The notes under the pieces are model-generated. The model was not told the DNA's origin. It ran no database searches and saw only the letters and a list, made by a program, of their open reading frames with translations. From IMG/VR virus record IMGVR_UViG_3300027908_000023, positions 34,537-98,536 of that record: a DNA stretch of 64,000 bases, one strand, 5' to 3'. The position numbers were made by a program, and so were the translations under genes. Every line of letters starts with the position of its first letter. Within the stretch, counting starts at the first letter, position 1. This document shows, one piece after another, positions 55,023-63,530 of this stretch. Source of the stretch: a virus.

Positions 55023-55538
55023 TCACCCCTCCGGGAACAGTTCCAGTTGAACCATCCGCTTGTGCAGGTCGATGTAGTGTTGCGACTCCAGCGCGTTGAG
55101 GCCATGACGCTGAGCGATCTCAGTGAAGCCTCCTACGGTCATATCGTGCAATCTCATCCTCAGCTTCGGCCGATTGGCGTTGTCGTACTTGATCGCACCG
55201 GTCTTCTTGTCACGAACCACGTTCAGATGGGTGAGTTCGTGCTCCAGGAGTGCCAGGCGCTCAGGCTCGGAGTCATGTTCTTCCCACCAATCGCTGTCAA
55301 CGTGAAGCGAGCAATCCTTGGCACCCTTGACACGCTGCTCGTAAGGCGTGATCTTGATGATGGCGGCGCATGGATAGCCGTGAAGTTGCAGGGCGGATTT
55401 CTTGCTCTTTCCTGATGCTTCGGCCATCATGGTTTTGATCGTGACATCGGCCTCGATCAGTTCTTTGAAGGAGTGATGCTGCTTGGCTTGTTCCAGAAGT
55501 TCAAGGACAGCTTCTGGTGGTGGGAAGAGAACGGGCAT
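55023..55538 (-). CDS. phage putative metallopeptidase
   Basis: 171 aa. LLEHELTHLNVV (H-E-x-x-H) with a following Asp/His-containing helix (ALESQHYIDLH) fits the phage metallopeptidase family of unknown substrate. N-terminal part is helical. ATG 55538. Confidence 0.75.
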   Translation of the reverse strand: MPVLFPPPEAVLELLEQAKQHHSFKELIEADVTIKTMMAEASGKSKKSALQLHGYPCAAIIKITPYEQRVKGAKDCSLHVDSDWWEEHDSEPERLALLEHELTHLNVVRDKKTGAIKYDNANRPKLRMRLHDMTVGGFTEIAQRHGLNALESQHYIDLHKRMVQLELFPEG

Positions 55539-55556
55539 GGGACTTTACCTCTTGGG

Positions 55557-55889
55557 TTATTGTTGTTTGACCACCGCCACCCACACCACGGCCTGCCGGC
55601 CACTTCGCGTCTTTCGCGTTCGTCCCGAATCCTTGATGAATCCCTGATCCAGACACTCAATCCGCCGTGGCCGTTGCGTGGACGGGTTCATACTCAATTT
55701 CGTCTGAATTTCTTCGTCCGTCAAGCCCACTTCTCCCGATTCCCGGATCGCTGTCAAGACTTTGAGTTGGAGTCTGCCGGTCAGCGGCTCTATGCTGGTT
55801 GCGGCCTCTTTTGAGGTTGGCGAATGCTGCTGCGCTGGTGGCGTCAGCGGTTCAATCTCTTTGAGGAACAGGTCGCGCTGTGCTGCCAT
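55557..55889 (-). CDS. winged-helix protein, 110 aa
   Basis: LQLKVLTAIRESGEVGLTDE, then EEIQTKLSMNPSTQRPRR is a typical wHTH, followed by a wing (VVWVAVVKQQ). Similar to small phage wHTH proteins. N-terminal 40 residues disordered. Confidence 0.65.
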   Translation of the reverse strand: MAAQRDLFLKEIEPLTPPAQQHSPTSKEAATSIEPLTGRLQLKVLTAIRESGEVGLTDEEIQTKLSMNPSTQRPRRIECLDQGFIKDSGRTRKTRSGRQAVVWVAVVKQQ

Positions 55890-55909
55890 GACAGATGCGC
55901 CTCCGGTGC

Positions 55910-56083
55910 CTAGAGGTATTTATCTAACATGCTAATAGCAATCCACATGACGAGAACAAGACCTCCCAGCGCCAGGACGGCGCAGAAGCCGAACCACCAG
56001 GCGAACCGCCGTGTGCGCTGATCGATGCGACGTTGCATCTCATCGAAGGAATCGAATTCTTCGTTGTGCTTGAAGAGAGTCAT
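55910..56083 (-). CDS. 57-aa membrane protein
   Basis: ORF from ATG 56083. Charged N-terminus (FDSFDEMQRRIDQRTRRF), then one hydrophobic helix (AVLALGGLVLVMWIAISML). Ends ATGA-overlapped with the upstream gene. Function unknown. Confidence 0.65.
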   Translation of the reverse strand: MTLFKHNEEFDSFDEMQRRIDQRTRRFAWWFGFCAVLALGGLVLVMWIAISMLDKYL

Positions 56084-56511
56084 GATTGCTCTTTCTCCTC
56101 ATGATCAGCGAGCCATTGATCCGCCACCACCAGCGCCTCATAGGGGCATTTGAACTCGCCGCGATGCTCTGTATGCATGTCGAATTCCAGCGGCATGTCG
56201 TAACCATTGATGGTTCGTACCCGCCAATACAGGCCAATCTTATGCCTGGACATCGGCACCACGTAGAGGCCGCGACGTATCATCACATCATGGGCGTTCC
56301 GTGCCAGGGCGATGAAGTGGGCGTTGGTGCCGATGGGTTCGGGACCTTCGGGTTTGCCGCAATCGTTGAGGCCATAATGGCTCGACATGCAGGTGGTAGA
56401 AACCGGCACGCCGTTGGCATCGCGGACCAAGCCCCAATCGTCATGCTCTAACGGACGAACACGCCACGGTGCCGGCGAGAGTTTGTTGAGATGTTGCAAT
56501 CTTCCTCCCAT
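56080..56511 (-). CDS. HTPGPW-like protein whose 5-prime end lies in a CRISPR repeat
   Basis: 143 aa counted from the ATG at 56511, which is inside the CRISPR repeat copy 56493-56529. LSPAPWRVRPLEHDDWG and GTNAHFIALARNAHDVM recall the HTPGPW family of 2161-2786. The first about 10 residues are repeat-encoded, so the true start may be elsewhere or the repeat may have replaced it. Confidence 0.55.
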   Translation of the reverse strand: MGGRLQHLNKLSPAPWRVRPLEHDDWGLVRDANGVPVSTTCMSSHYGLNDCGKPEGPEPIGTNAHFIALARNAHDVMIRRGLYVVPMSRHKIGLYWRVRTINGYDMPLEFDMHTEHRGEFKCPYEALVVADQWLADHEEKEQS

Positions 56512-57025
56512 TGCACTGGCTGTTGTTACCACGGATCAGGTACAGGTCTATCCGCTGACCATCGGGGGTTGCAATCTTCCTGCCATTGCACTGGCTGTTG
56601 TTACTATCCAGAATCGGCAAATCGCGCCAACCTTCCAACTCTTCGCCTGGATGAATACGGATACTCAATCCTCTGGCCACCAAATCAAAGCGGCGATCAG
56701 ATTCCTCTCGGCAAGGCCGTCGTGGTCCTGGATAAACTTCGGCGCTGCGAACTGTTTCCCAGAAGCCATGAACCTTGGCGAATTTGTCCTTGCCGTCCAG
56801 CAGAATACGCTCTACTTCGATCTGTCGTAACTCCTTCAACAACGACAAGAGTTCTTCAGCATCATAGTCCGCTTCAAACCAGGATGCCAGCAGGCGAACC
56901 GCCGGGAAACCATAACCATCAACAACCTGGAGGTTAAACCCGTGTGGCTTCGGATCGTGAAAGATCAGCAGATTGAGCGCCAGCAACTCTTGCTGAATGG
57001 CGCTGACGAGTTCCGCTTCGCTCAT
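56441..57025 (-). CDS. hypothetical protein running through CRISPR mini-array
   Basis: 194 aa from ATG 57025 (MSEAELVSAIQQEL...). The acidic core has LLSLLKELRQIEVERILLDG. From residue about 145 the frame continues through two CRISPR repeats, each encoding NNSQCNGRKIAT; the repeat period (75 nt) keeps frame. The natural C-terminus was probably shorter, near ILDS. Overlaps the next gene by 71 nt. Confidence 0.6.
   Translation of the reverse strand: MSEAELVSAIQQELLALNLLIFHDPKPHGFNLQVVDGYGFPAVRLLASWFEADYDAEELLSLLKELRQIEVERILLDGKDKFAKVHGFWETVRSAEVYPGPRRPCREESDRRFDLVARGLSIRIHPGEELEGWRDLPILDSNNSQCNGRKIATPDGQRIDLYLIRGNNSQCNGRKIATSQQTLAGTVACSSVRA
56493..56604 (-). CRISPR. two-repeat mini-array of repeat family 3
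   Basis: Repeats 56493-56529 and 56568-56604 (37 nt each) flank one 38-nt spacer. Repeat family 3 (stem GCCA/TGGC). The first copy has a C where the stem needs a G, so it is less well paired. No cas gene nearby. It lies between and partly within two genes. Confidence 0.8.
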
Positions 57026-57035
57026 GGCTGGCTCC

Positions 57036-58400
57036 TCAGAATCCGCGCACCTGATTTTCAGCGAAGAGCGTCCGGCCACGGTCGTAATCCAGGGTGATGT
57101 CCCCCACGGGGCCGTTGCGGTTCTTCTCGACCTGGACAACCAGTTCACGCGGGTTGTTGTCGGCATCAGGCTGATGGAGCATCAACACCACGTCGGCATC
57201 CTGCTCCAATTCTCCAGATCCTCTCAGATCAGAAAGTTTCGGCCGGCTGTCGGCGCGGGATTCGACCTCGCGATTGAGCTGCGCCAGCGCTAGTATTGGG
57301 ATATTTAGTTCCCGCGCCAAGAACTTCAACCTCCTTGAGATCGCGGCCAATTGCTCGTGCCTCGGATCGCGGCGATTGTCTGGCTCAATCAGTTGGAGAT
57401 AATCAATGACTACCAGGCCAAGCGGGATTTCCTCCTTGCGCGTCTTGGCGCGGAGAGCGAGCCTTCGCGCGTTGCTGGCGATCCTCAAGACATTCTGACC
57501 TGGGCTGTCGTCGATCCAGAACGGCAGCGCCGACAGCGCATCACCAGCCTGCCCGATCAGACTACTCTCTTCAGGAGTTATCCGGCAATGCTTGAAGGCG
57601 CGCTGTTCGACACCGGAACCGGCACAGAGCAACCGTTCGGCTAAATCCAGACGCGACTGCTCCAGACTGGCAAAGAACACGCCAAGAACCTCGCCGGCAC
57701 GCCGTGCCAGCGCGAGCGATAGCGCGGTTTTGCCCACAGACGGACGGGCGGCAAGCAGAATCAATTCCCCGGGCTGCCAGCCGGCCGTCATGGCATCAAG
57801 GCTGTCGAACCCCGACGAGATGCCGGATACCTCGCTGTGACTCTTGGCTCTCTGATCGAGCCGGTCATAGACCTCGTGGATGATTTCCGACATCTTGTAC
57901 AGGTTACCAGAAACGCCCATCGTCGCGATGGCGAAGATGCGTTTCTCAGCACTTTGCAAAATCTCCTCTGCCGAACCGGCCGCACGCTCGGCTTCTTCGG
58001 ATATGATCTGCGCCGCGATGGAGAGTTCGCGAAGGATCGAGGCGTCGCGAACTCGTTCCGCATGGTAGACCGCGTTGGCACCGGTCGGAACCTCGTCCCA
58101 CAAGCGAGCCAAGAAGGTATGCCCCTCCATCGACTTTTCGCCCGGCCGATCCGCCAAGCCACCCAACTGCGACAACTCGTTGCGGCGATGGAGCAGGTCC
58201 GCCACGCTCACCAGATCGATCGGTTTGGCCTTGTCGTAGAGTTCCAGTTGTGCCTGATAGACCAGTCCGTGCGCATGGTCGCGAAAGTTCTTCGCGGCAA
58301 GCAGTGGCGCTATTTCCGCCAAGACGGTTGGCCAGCGGAAGATACCACCGATGACGGCGCGCTCACTGTCGTTCAAAACTCGCAACTTCTCTTCGCTCAT
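57036..58400 (-). CDS. dnaB: replicative DNA helicase, DnaB-type
   Basis: 454 aa. N-terminal helical domain (SERAVIGGIFRWP) then RecA-like ATPase with Walker A ARPSVGKTA (218-226), Walker B LVVIDYLQLI (329-338), and the C-terminal KLSDLRGSGELEQDADVVLM Arg-finger region. Unwinds the phage replication fork as a hexamer. Normal length, ATG 58400 overlaps its partner by one base. Confidence 0.95.
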   Translation of the reverse strand: MSEEKLRVLNDSERAVIGGIFRWPTVLAEIAPLLAAKNFRDHAHGLVYQAQLELYDKAKPIDLVSVADLLHRRNELSQLGGLADRPGEKSMEGHTFLARLWDEVPTGANAVYHAERVRDASILRELSIAAQIISEEAERAAGSAEEILQSAEKRIFAIATMGVSGNLYKMSEIIHEVYDRLDQRAKSHSEVSGISSGFDSLDAMTAGWQPGELILLAARPSVGKTALSLALARRAGEVLGVFFASLEQSRLDLAERLLCAGSGVEQRAFKHCRITPEESSLIGQAGDALSALPFWIDDSPGQNVLRIASNARRLALRAKTRKEEIPLGLVVIDYLQLIEPDNRRDPRHEQLAAISRRLKFLARELNIPILALAQLNREVESRADSRPKLSDLRGSGELEQDADVVLMLHQPDADNNPRELVVQVEKNRNGPVGDITLDYDRGRTLFAENQVRGF

Positions 58401-59464
58401 TAGACGGCCCCATTGCCTTGAGTTGACGCATCACTCGTCTGAACTGCTGATCGCTCACCTGAAGCGATTCCTGACGGGTTTCCGACCGCGTGGCGCGCGG
58501 CGTTGATCTCTGCCATCGACGGCCCATCGCGCAGATGCGGTTTCGAGAACAGCGGGTCGGGCGTTTGCGGCTTCTTTTCTGGTTCTCGGTTGATTGCCGA
58601 TTGGATCTGGTTTTCCGGCAGGTACATTTGCCAGTTGCCGGTTTCCTCGAAGAACGCCTTGGCCGATTGTCGGGCTTTTTTGAGGATTTCGTTCTTGCGG
58701 CAATGGGCCGCGTAGGCGTCGGCACAGGCTTTCAATTGCTCAGGCGTTTTGCCGGCATCGAGCAAGGTCAAAATCTCCGGGACGGCGAACGACTGGTGGA
58801 TCGTCTGAACGGTTCGCTGGTAGTGCTCGAAGACCTTCTTGGCACCTGGGAACAAATCCGGCCGGTCAGCGGCCAGGACGAGCCGGCGCGGAAGATTTTG
58901 CGCAGATTGCACGGCCGGCGCAGCAAATCCATTCTTCGCCTCTTCGCTGATCTTCTCCGAAGGAACAACCAAACTATCCCCCTCTGGGGGTTTGGGGGTT
59001 GTATTTAATACTGTTCTGTCCTGTACTGTAGGCGCAACATTCGTGACAGGCTCGCGCAACGATGGCGCAACATCGGTTGCGCTGGCGCGCAACACTTCTG
59101 CTTGACTTTTCTGGTTAGCTCGACTTTTCTGCATACGTTTCGCGGCCGACAGGCGCTTTTTAGCGGAATTCCCCATCCAACGCTCAAAGTTTACGAATTC
59201 GATACAGCCGTTGGTTTGCCTCATCCAACCCACCTGACACATGGCTGGCACGAAGCGGTTCATCGGTGCCGAACAGACGTGTGACAACTGCGCAACAGAA
59301 ACGTAGCGCAAGAAGCCATCCGCCGACTGGCCATCCGCCCAGCTCCACAGTTGCAAGAGCGCGAACACGGTTTCAGCGATCGACAGACCGCACGCTTCCG
59401 CGAGGTAGAGCGTCTCCTCTTTGTGGGGTAGATCCTTGCAGTAAGGAATCCAGTCACCGGCCAT
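58400..59464 (-). CDS. putative replication initiator or helicase loader (DnaD-like)
   Basis: 354 aa. N-terminal winged-helix (GDWIPYCKDLPHKEETLYLA, FVNFERWMGNSAKKRLSAAK) is typical of phage replisome organiser proteins. A long charged linker and a C-terminal helical region (AVPEILTLLDAGKTPEQLKA) follow, comparable to DnaD/DnaT-type proteins. It abuts dnaB. Start ATG 59464. Confidence 0.65.
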   Translation of the reverse strand: MAGDWIPYCKDLPHKEETLYLAEACGLSIAETVFALLQLWSWADGQSADGFLRYVSVAQLSHVCSAPMNRFVPAMCQVGWMRQTNGCIEFVNFERWMGNSAKKRLSAAKRMQKSRANQKSQAEVLRASATDVAPSLREPVTNVAPTVQDRTVLNTTPKPPEGDSLVVPSEKISEEAKNGFAAPAVQSAQNLPRRLVLAADRPDLFPGAKKVFEHYQRTVQTIHQSFAVPEILTLLDAGKTPEQLKACADAYAAHCRKNEILKKARQSAKAFFEETGNWQMYLPENQIQSAINREPEKKPQTPDPLFSKPHLRDGPSMAEINAARHAVGNPSGIASGERSAVQTSDASTQGNGAV

Positions 59465-59816
59465 GAGCGCTACCCTCCTGCCAGGCACGATCAGGAGCGG
59501 TATAGCGGTTGTGAAGGAAGCGGTCAAGAGATCGCGTCCAGCCGGGAATCCGCACGCCGGAATCGTCCTCGACCAGCCAGCCGCGCTCTACCAATGCCAC
59601 GAAGAAGGCCATGTCTGTGTTGTCGATGACCTGATGAAGCTGATGGATCTTGGCCAGGCCGAGCATCCCATCCATCCCGTACTGTTCGACGTAGAGCCAT
59701 AGATCAAGAAGCGAAAGCAGCACTTCCGAGACGTTCCGGTTCAACTCCTGAGCCAACAAGAAGACCTCGGAGCGCTTCGCCAGGCTTCGATGATACGGAA
59801 CCGCCTTTGCTGCCAT
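59454..59816 (-). CDS. winged-helix protein, 120 aa
   Basis: VPYHRSLAKRSEVFLLAQEL then VSEVLLSLLDLWLYVEQYG and ALVERGWLVEDDSG: the same N-terminal wHTH layout as its downstream neighbour, suggesting a paralogous replication protein. ATG 59816. Confidence 0.6.
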   Translation of the reverse strand: MAAKAVPYHRSLAKRSEVFLLAQELNRNVSEVLLSLLDLWLYVEQYGMDGMLGLAKIHQLHQVIDNTDMAFFVALVERGWLVEDDSGVRIPGWTRSLDRFLHNRYTAPDRAWQEGSAHGR

Positions 59817-59855
59817 CGCGTCTCCTCCAGGTGCCAACTTCGCCAGCCTTCTGCC

Positions 59856-60176
59856 TCATCCGCACAGCGCCGCCCCCGGACAGGCCATCACTTCTTCCTC
59901 GAACAACTCCACCCTCTCCCTGGCAATCGTGCCCGTACTGGACTCGATGACCGAACAGCCGTAGCAAAACGCGACCCCACCGGCAAATCCACTGGCGATC
60001 TGTTCCACCACCACGTAGCGCGTTCCTGAAGCGCCCAGGTGATTCTTCGCCCGGTGAACCAGCACGGCACCGATCGCGTGCTTGAAACCGAGCCAATCAA
60101 GCGAGCGCTGACGTTCCGCGCTGGCAGTTGATTCCTTGACGCGGTTGCCGTTGCTATTAGTTTTTACCACGGGCAT
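59856..60176 (-). CDS. hypothetical protein, 106 aa
   Basis: LDWLGFKHAIGAVLVHRAKN, then AFCYGCSVIESS. Contains a small alpha/beta core. Unknown; ATG 60176. Confidence 0.6.
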   Translation of the reverse strand: MPVVKTNSNGNRVKESTASAERQRSLDWLGFKHAIGAVLVHRAKNHLGASGTRYVVVEQIASGFAGGVAFCYGCSVIESSTGTIARERVELFEEEVMACPGAALCG

Positions 60177-60339
60177 GGTTTCGTCTCCTTGTGTTTGGGC
60201 CGGCTTCATATAGTTCGACCTCTGGAGATAGTCAAGGCTATTATTTTAGCGGAATCTGGATGCGGCTCAAGAGATGGCGGCGCGATTATCAGGAATGGAG
60301 AAAATGCGTGAAAGTGTAATCGCTAAAACAGTGGAATTT

Positions 60340-60437
60340 CATTTAGTATTTTGCAGTTTGCATTTTAGATTTTGCATTGTTCAGCACATGGCTTGATGAA
60401 TGCAAAATCTAAAATGCAAACTGCAAAATACTGAATG
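60340..60437. repeat. 39-bp AT-rich inverted repeat, copy 2, candidate origin
   Basis: Arms 60340-60378 and 60399-60437 match with one mismatch, loop 20 nt. Left arm shares nearly its whole length with 53279-53317. Repeats TTTTGCA and TTTGCA. Next to the replication genes, so an origin is a reasonable guess; a non-autonomous mobile hairpin is the alternative. The rest of 60177-60804 shows no supported gene. Confidence 0.65.
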
Positions 60438-60522
60438 AAAGAAATCGCCTCCGCGCCGTCGATCGACAACGAGCCGATCCGCCGTTCGCAACGTGCGTCG
60501 CAAGGGGAGCGGAGATTGACAT

Positions 60523-60559
60523 GTTGCAACCTTCATCCCGTTACACCGGGCATTGTTAC
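60523..60559 (-). CRISPR. solitary CRISPR repeat, family 1
   Basis: Exact 37-nt family-1 repeat (stem CCCG/CGGG) without any neighbouring repeat. Identical to repeats at 63827, 63902 and 63975. Confidence 0.75.
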
Positions 60560-60804
60560 GAATTTCATGTCAACTCGACGACGCAGAGGCAATGTGAAAA
60601 TCCTTCGCGGTGTCCTGGAACCACAAGTTCCTTCCCCCAACCCACCTACTTGCCAAGGAAAAACCCACATGGTGCCATCGGAACGGAACGCACCACCATA
60701 TGAGCCGGACACCGCGAAGAAACCAATCCGGCAGGGATCGCAACAGCGACCCAGAACGCATAAAAGCAAGCCAGGATGCACTGCCGTGATTGATGAAGTG
60801 TATG

Positions 60805-61038
60805 TTATTCCACACCATCAAAACACTTGCCAGAGTGAGCCTTTTTCTTGATCCAGTACAGCGCACTGATCGACCATCTCTCGATGATGGCACGGTTAAC
60901 TTTGCCCCAATCCACCTTGTCGCGCTCGCTGGAGCGTAGCGCCAGGCAGTAGGTCTTGGCGATGTCGAGTCGCACGGAAGACGGCTCAGCGATCTCGTCA
61001 AGGAGTGTTCTTTCGCACGTCATCAATTCCCAGGGCAT
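60805..61038 (-). CDS. hypothetical basic protein, 77 aa
   Basis: Helical with RLDIAKTYCLALRSSERDKV and YWIKKKAHSGKCFDGVE. Starts ATG 61038, 2 nt from the annealase stop. Unknown. Confidence 0.6.
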   Translation of the reverse strand: MPWELMTCERTLLDEIAEPSSVRLDIAKTYCLALRSSERDKVDWGKVNRAIIERWSISALYWIKKKAHSGKCFDGVE

Positions 61039-61040
61039 GG

Positions 61041-62204
61041 CTACTGTTCTCCCTGCATGGCCGCGCGTTCCGCGTCGTCATCGCCCGATACCGCCGGCAT
61101 GGCTTCCAGTTCCTTGAGGAGTTTCTGCCCGTCGGTTTCCGTCATGGCGTTGACGAGTGCCGGGATCTTCAGTCGCCCTGCGAGGTTCTCCAGGTCATCG
61201 GGGAAGATTTGTTTCTCGGTAATCAGCGTGTTGATCTTCTCGCGTGTCTCGGCCGTGATGGCAACCGTCACGGTTCCGCTAACTGCCGCGCTCTGTTGTG
61301 CCTTGAGATGATCCAGCACCTGAGCGCTCCGCGATCCAACTGCTGGCAAGGCCGGTTGTCCAGCATTGCCAGCACCGGCCGCGCCAGCGCCGCTCGTCAA
61401 CCCGCGTTCGTCCACATCGCCGCCCGGCAATGCGGCCAGGGTGAGTTTCGATCCGGTTGCCTTGCGATAGGCTGCCTGGTAGGCATCGCCAATCGCCTTG
61501 CCGATCAGCTGAGACGACTTGGCAGCACCGTGACACTCGACCGTGAAGGCTTGCCCCGGTTTGTCGTCGGTGCCGATCAGTTGATCGTTCTTTCCGTCCA
61601 TGAGCCAGGAGAGTTTCACTCTCACGCTCCACTGGCCGTCGCGATTCACGGGCTGGCCAGGCGCGATGGTGATGTCCGAGATGCCGGGAAGTTCCTCGAA
61701 CTTTCTCCGCCAGCCGTTCTGGGTCACGAAGCACTGGCCGGCGATGATGTTGAACTCGTTGCCGATGAGATAGAGTCCCTGGATCAGCGCTGTCACGACG
61801 CAGTTGCGGACTTCTGGAACCGTGTAGGAATTCGGGTTGCTCTTGCTCGGACGATCGCAGCGGAAACCGTTCTGATCATTCATGAGCGGCATGACGTGCC
61901 TGGTCATCAGGTCCTCGGAGAGTTGCTCTCTGAGTGCCCGGATGCCCTCTGCCATGAGCAGCGCGCGTTCCGTATGACCACTTGCCCGGTCGATGGCCTG
62001 CGCATAACTGATCGCCGTGGTATCGATCTTGCGAGCGTAGGAGAGCAGTTTGTCGTCGAGCCTGGCGACGGGGAACGTCGGCGCTGAGCCATGTTGCGAT
62101 TCCACGACCGCCGCGCCGGTCGTGGTTGCACTTGCTGGAGAGGTTGCTGTCTCGCCGAGCGTTCGTTGCTCCTGGCCTCTTCGGGATGTATCTATTTTAG
62201 CCAT
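61041..62204 (-). CDS. RecT/Erf-like single-strand annealing protein
   Basis: 387 aa. The N-terminal half is low-complexity (Ala/Thr/Gly), then PEVRNCVVTALIQGLYLIGN, EFNIIAGQCFVTQNGWRRKF and GQAFTVECHGAAKSSQLIGK, similar to phage annealases of the RecT group. The C-terminus carries helical tails. It is directly upstream of a YqaJ exonuclease, the usual partner. ATG 62204. Confidence 0.7.
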   Translation of the reverse strand: MAKIDTSRRGQEQRTLGETATSPASATTTGAAVVESQHGSAPTFPVARLDDKLLSYARKIDTTAISYAQAIDRASGHTERALLMAEGIRALREQLSEDLMTRHVMPLMNDQNGFRCDRPSKSNPNSYTVPEVRNCVVTALIQGLYLIGNEFNIIAGQCFVTQNGWRRKFEELPGISDITIAPGQPVNRDGQWSVRVKLSWLMDGKNDQLIGTDDKPGQAFTVECHGAAKSSQLIGKAIGDAYQAAYRKATGSKLTLAALPGGDVDERGLTSGAGAAGAGNAGQPALPAVGSRSAQVLDHLKAQQSAAVSGTVTVAITAETREKINTLITEKQIFPDDLENLAGRLKIPALVNAMTETDGQKLLKELEAMPAVSGDDDAERAAMQGEQ

Positions 62205-62206
62205 AG

Positions 62207-63088
62207 CTATTGCTCCTCAGAAAGATTCCTTGCCGGCACATGAAGCCTCATCTGCCCGGCCTTGGTTACCTTGCGCGTGATGACTCTGCCGTCACTGAGT
62301 TTACCAGCGCCGGCACAACCCAGCGCCTCGATGATTCGACACTTGTAAGATTCCCTGGTGCGTTCCATCTCGCTGAGTTGTTCGCCGAGTCCCACATAGG
62401 CATCGGCAACTTCTTCCATCTCTGTATCGAGTTCTATACTCTTTGTTTCGTCTGGATGAAAGAGCAAGTTAAGTATTTTCGCCGTGTTGGGATGTTGATA
62501 ATCGAACGCTGGCGGCTCCTGCCGGCAAACCCTATCCCATAACTCTGAGGCAGCGGTCAAGAGCAGTTGCTGTATCTCTTGATTGCGCTCCACGGTATAG
62601 ATTCTAAAATCGCTGCCGCCAACCAACACCGCGACATCGACGCTCTCTATCTCCAACTCCACAGCCGAAAGCATCTGCCATTGTGTCTGGCAAAAGTAGT
62701 ATTCAGGAACCTGATCGGTTCCGGGCGTACCCCAACCTTTGCGCTCGTCAGTGCGCTTAATCTCGACAAACTTTCTCTCGTTCCTGATTCCACGGTCGGG
62801 TGTGGAGATGACCCAACGGTGTTCAGGGTGTCTTAGAATTGGCGGATCAAACTGGAACAACTCGTGGCCGGTTTCCAGAGCGTAGACCTGTGCGATGACA
62901 TCTTCCAGGAGCCGGCCCCACTCCATTGAGGGATTGTCGTAGTCCAGCGACTTTCCCAGCTTGTCGGCATATACGTCAAGTGGTCCACCCCAACTTGGAG
63001 GAGCCAGGCCGACCACCTTGGCGATCTCGGAAGCGCCGATGCCGCTACGGCGTTCGGCTAGCCAGATCGTGCGCTGTTCAGGTGTCAT
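62207..63088 (-). CDS. YqaJ-type phage exonuclease
   Basis: 293 aa. RRSGIGASEIAKVVGL, YNPSMEWGRLLEDVIAQVYA and WVISTPDRGIRNERKFVEIK with TDQVPEYYFCQTQWQML are the PD-(D/E)XK motifs of YqaJ/lambda-exo-like nucleases. It resects duplex ends for the annealase downstream. C-terminal helical arm. ATG 63088. Confidence 0.88.
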   Translation of the reverse strand: MTPEQRTIWLAERRSGIGASEIAKVVGLAPPSWGGPLDVYADKLGKSLDYDNPSMEWGRLLEDVIAQVYALETGHELFQFDPPILRHPEHRWVISTPDRGIRNERKFVEIKRTDERKGWGTPGTDQVPEYYFCQTQWQMLSAVELEIESVDVAVLVGGSDFRIYTVERNQEIQQLLLTAASELWDRVCRQEPPAFDYQHPNTAKILNLLFHPDETKSIELDTEMEEVADAYVGLGEQLSEMERTRESYKCRIIEALGCAGAGKLSDGRVITRKVTKAGQMRLHVPARNLSEEQ

Positions 63089-63447
63089 CTGGTTCCTACT
63101 CCATGCAGTTCCTTGAGAAGATCATCTATCACCAGTGCCAGTTCTGCTGCCGCATCCTCTAATCTTGTTGTGTCCCACCATGCAGCGAAAATGCGAAGTT
63201 CTCTTGAAGTATTATGCCAGAGCCAGCAGCGATACTCCAGACGAAACGCCTCGGGTTTTCCCTTGCCGTGATAGATCAGGAATGCGAAGGGATCAAGTGC
63301 GCCGATCGTTCCTGAGTTGTTTTCGATCAACCATTTTCCCTGGCAGAGCGCCATCTTGTGCGTGCCATGAAGCAGATCAAGCAGAGATCGCAGGGTCGGC
63401 ACTGAGACATCCGCTGCCAGCTTCGCGAAGGCTTTGGGGCCGGTCAT
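63085..63447 (-). CDS. hypothetical protein, 120 aa
   Basis: KMALCQGKWLIENNSGTIGA, FAFLIYHGKGKPEAFRLEYR and an acidic helical C-terminus. Alpha/beta, unknown. Overlaps the exonuclease by ATGA. Confidence 0.65.
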   Translation of the reverse strand: MTGPKAFAKLAADVSVPTLRSLLDLLHGTHKMALCQGKWLIENNSGTIGALDPFAFLIYHGKGKPEAFRLEYRCWLWHNTSRELRIFAAWWDTTRLEDAAAELALVIDDLLKELHGVGTR

Positions 63448-63524
63448 GCGGCAGTCCTCTCGTTCTGTTTCAGTTCGCGCCGGGCGAAGAGGCCACCCAG
63501 CGTATCGGCGTGGCGTTTTATCAT
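63444..63524 (-). CDS. 26-aa leader peptide candidate
   Basis: MIKRHADTLGGLFARRELKQ plus six residues, ending in TGA that overlaps the next ATG. It starts 7 nt from the CRISPR array. Very basic. Weak evidence beyond context. Confidence 0.35.
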   Translation of the reverse strand: MIKRHADTLGGLFARRELKQNERTAA

Positions 63525-63530
63525 AGGTTT

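Noticed and set aside
59704-60096. Minus-strand frame between replication genes
   Set aside because: Overlaps two better-supported genes (59454-59816 and 59856-60176) for most of its length and shows no family signature.
60435-60851. Plus-strand frame and minus-strand frame 60533-60781 across the solitary repeat
   Set aside because: Both cross the CRISPR repeat, lack ribosome sites and recognisable domains; no conserved-looking protein in either.
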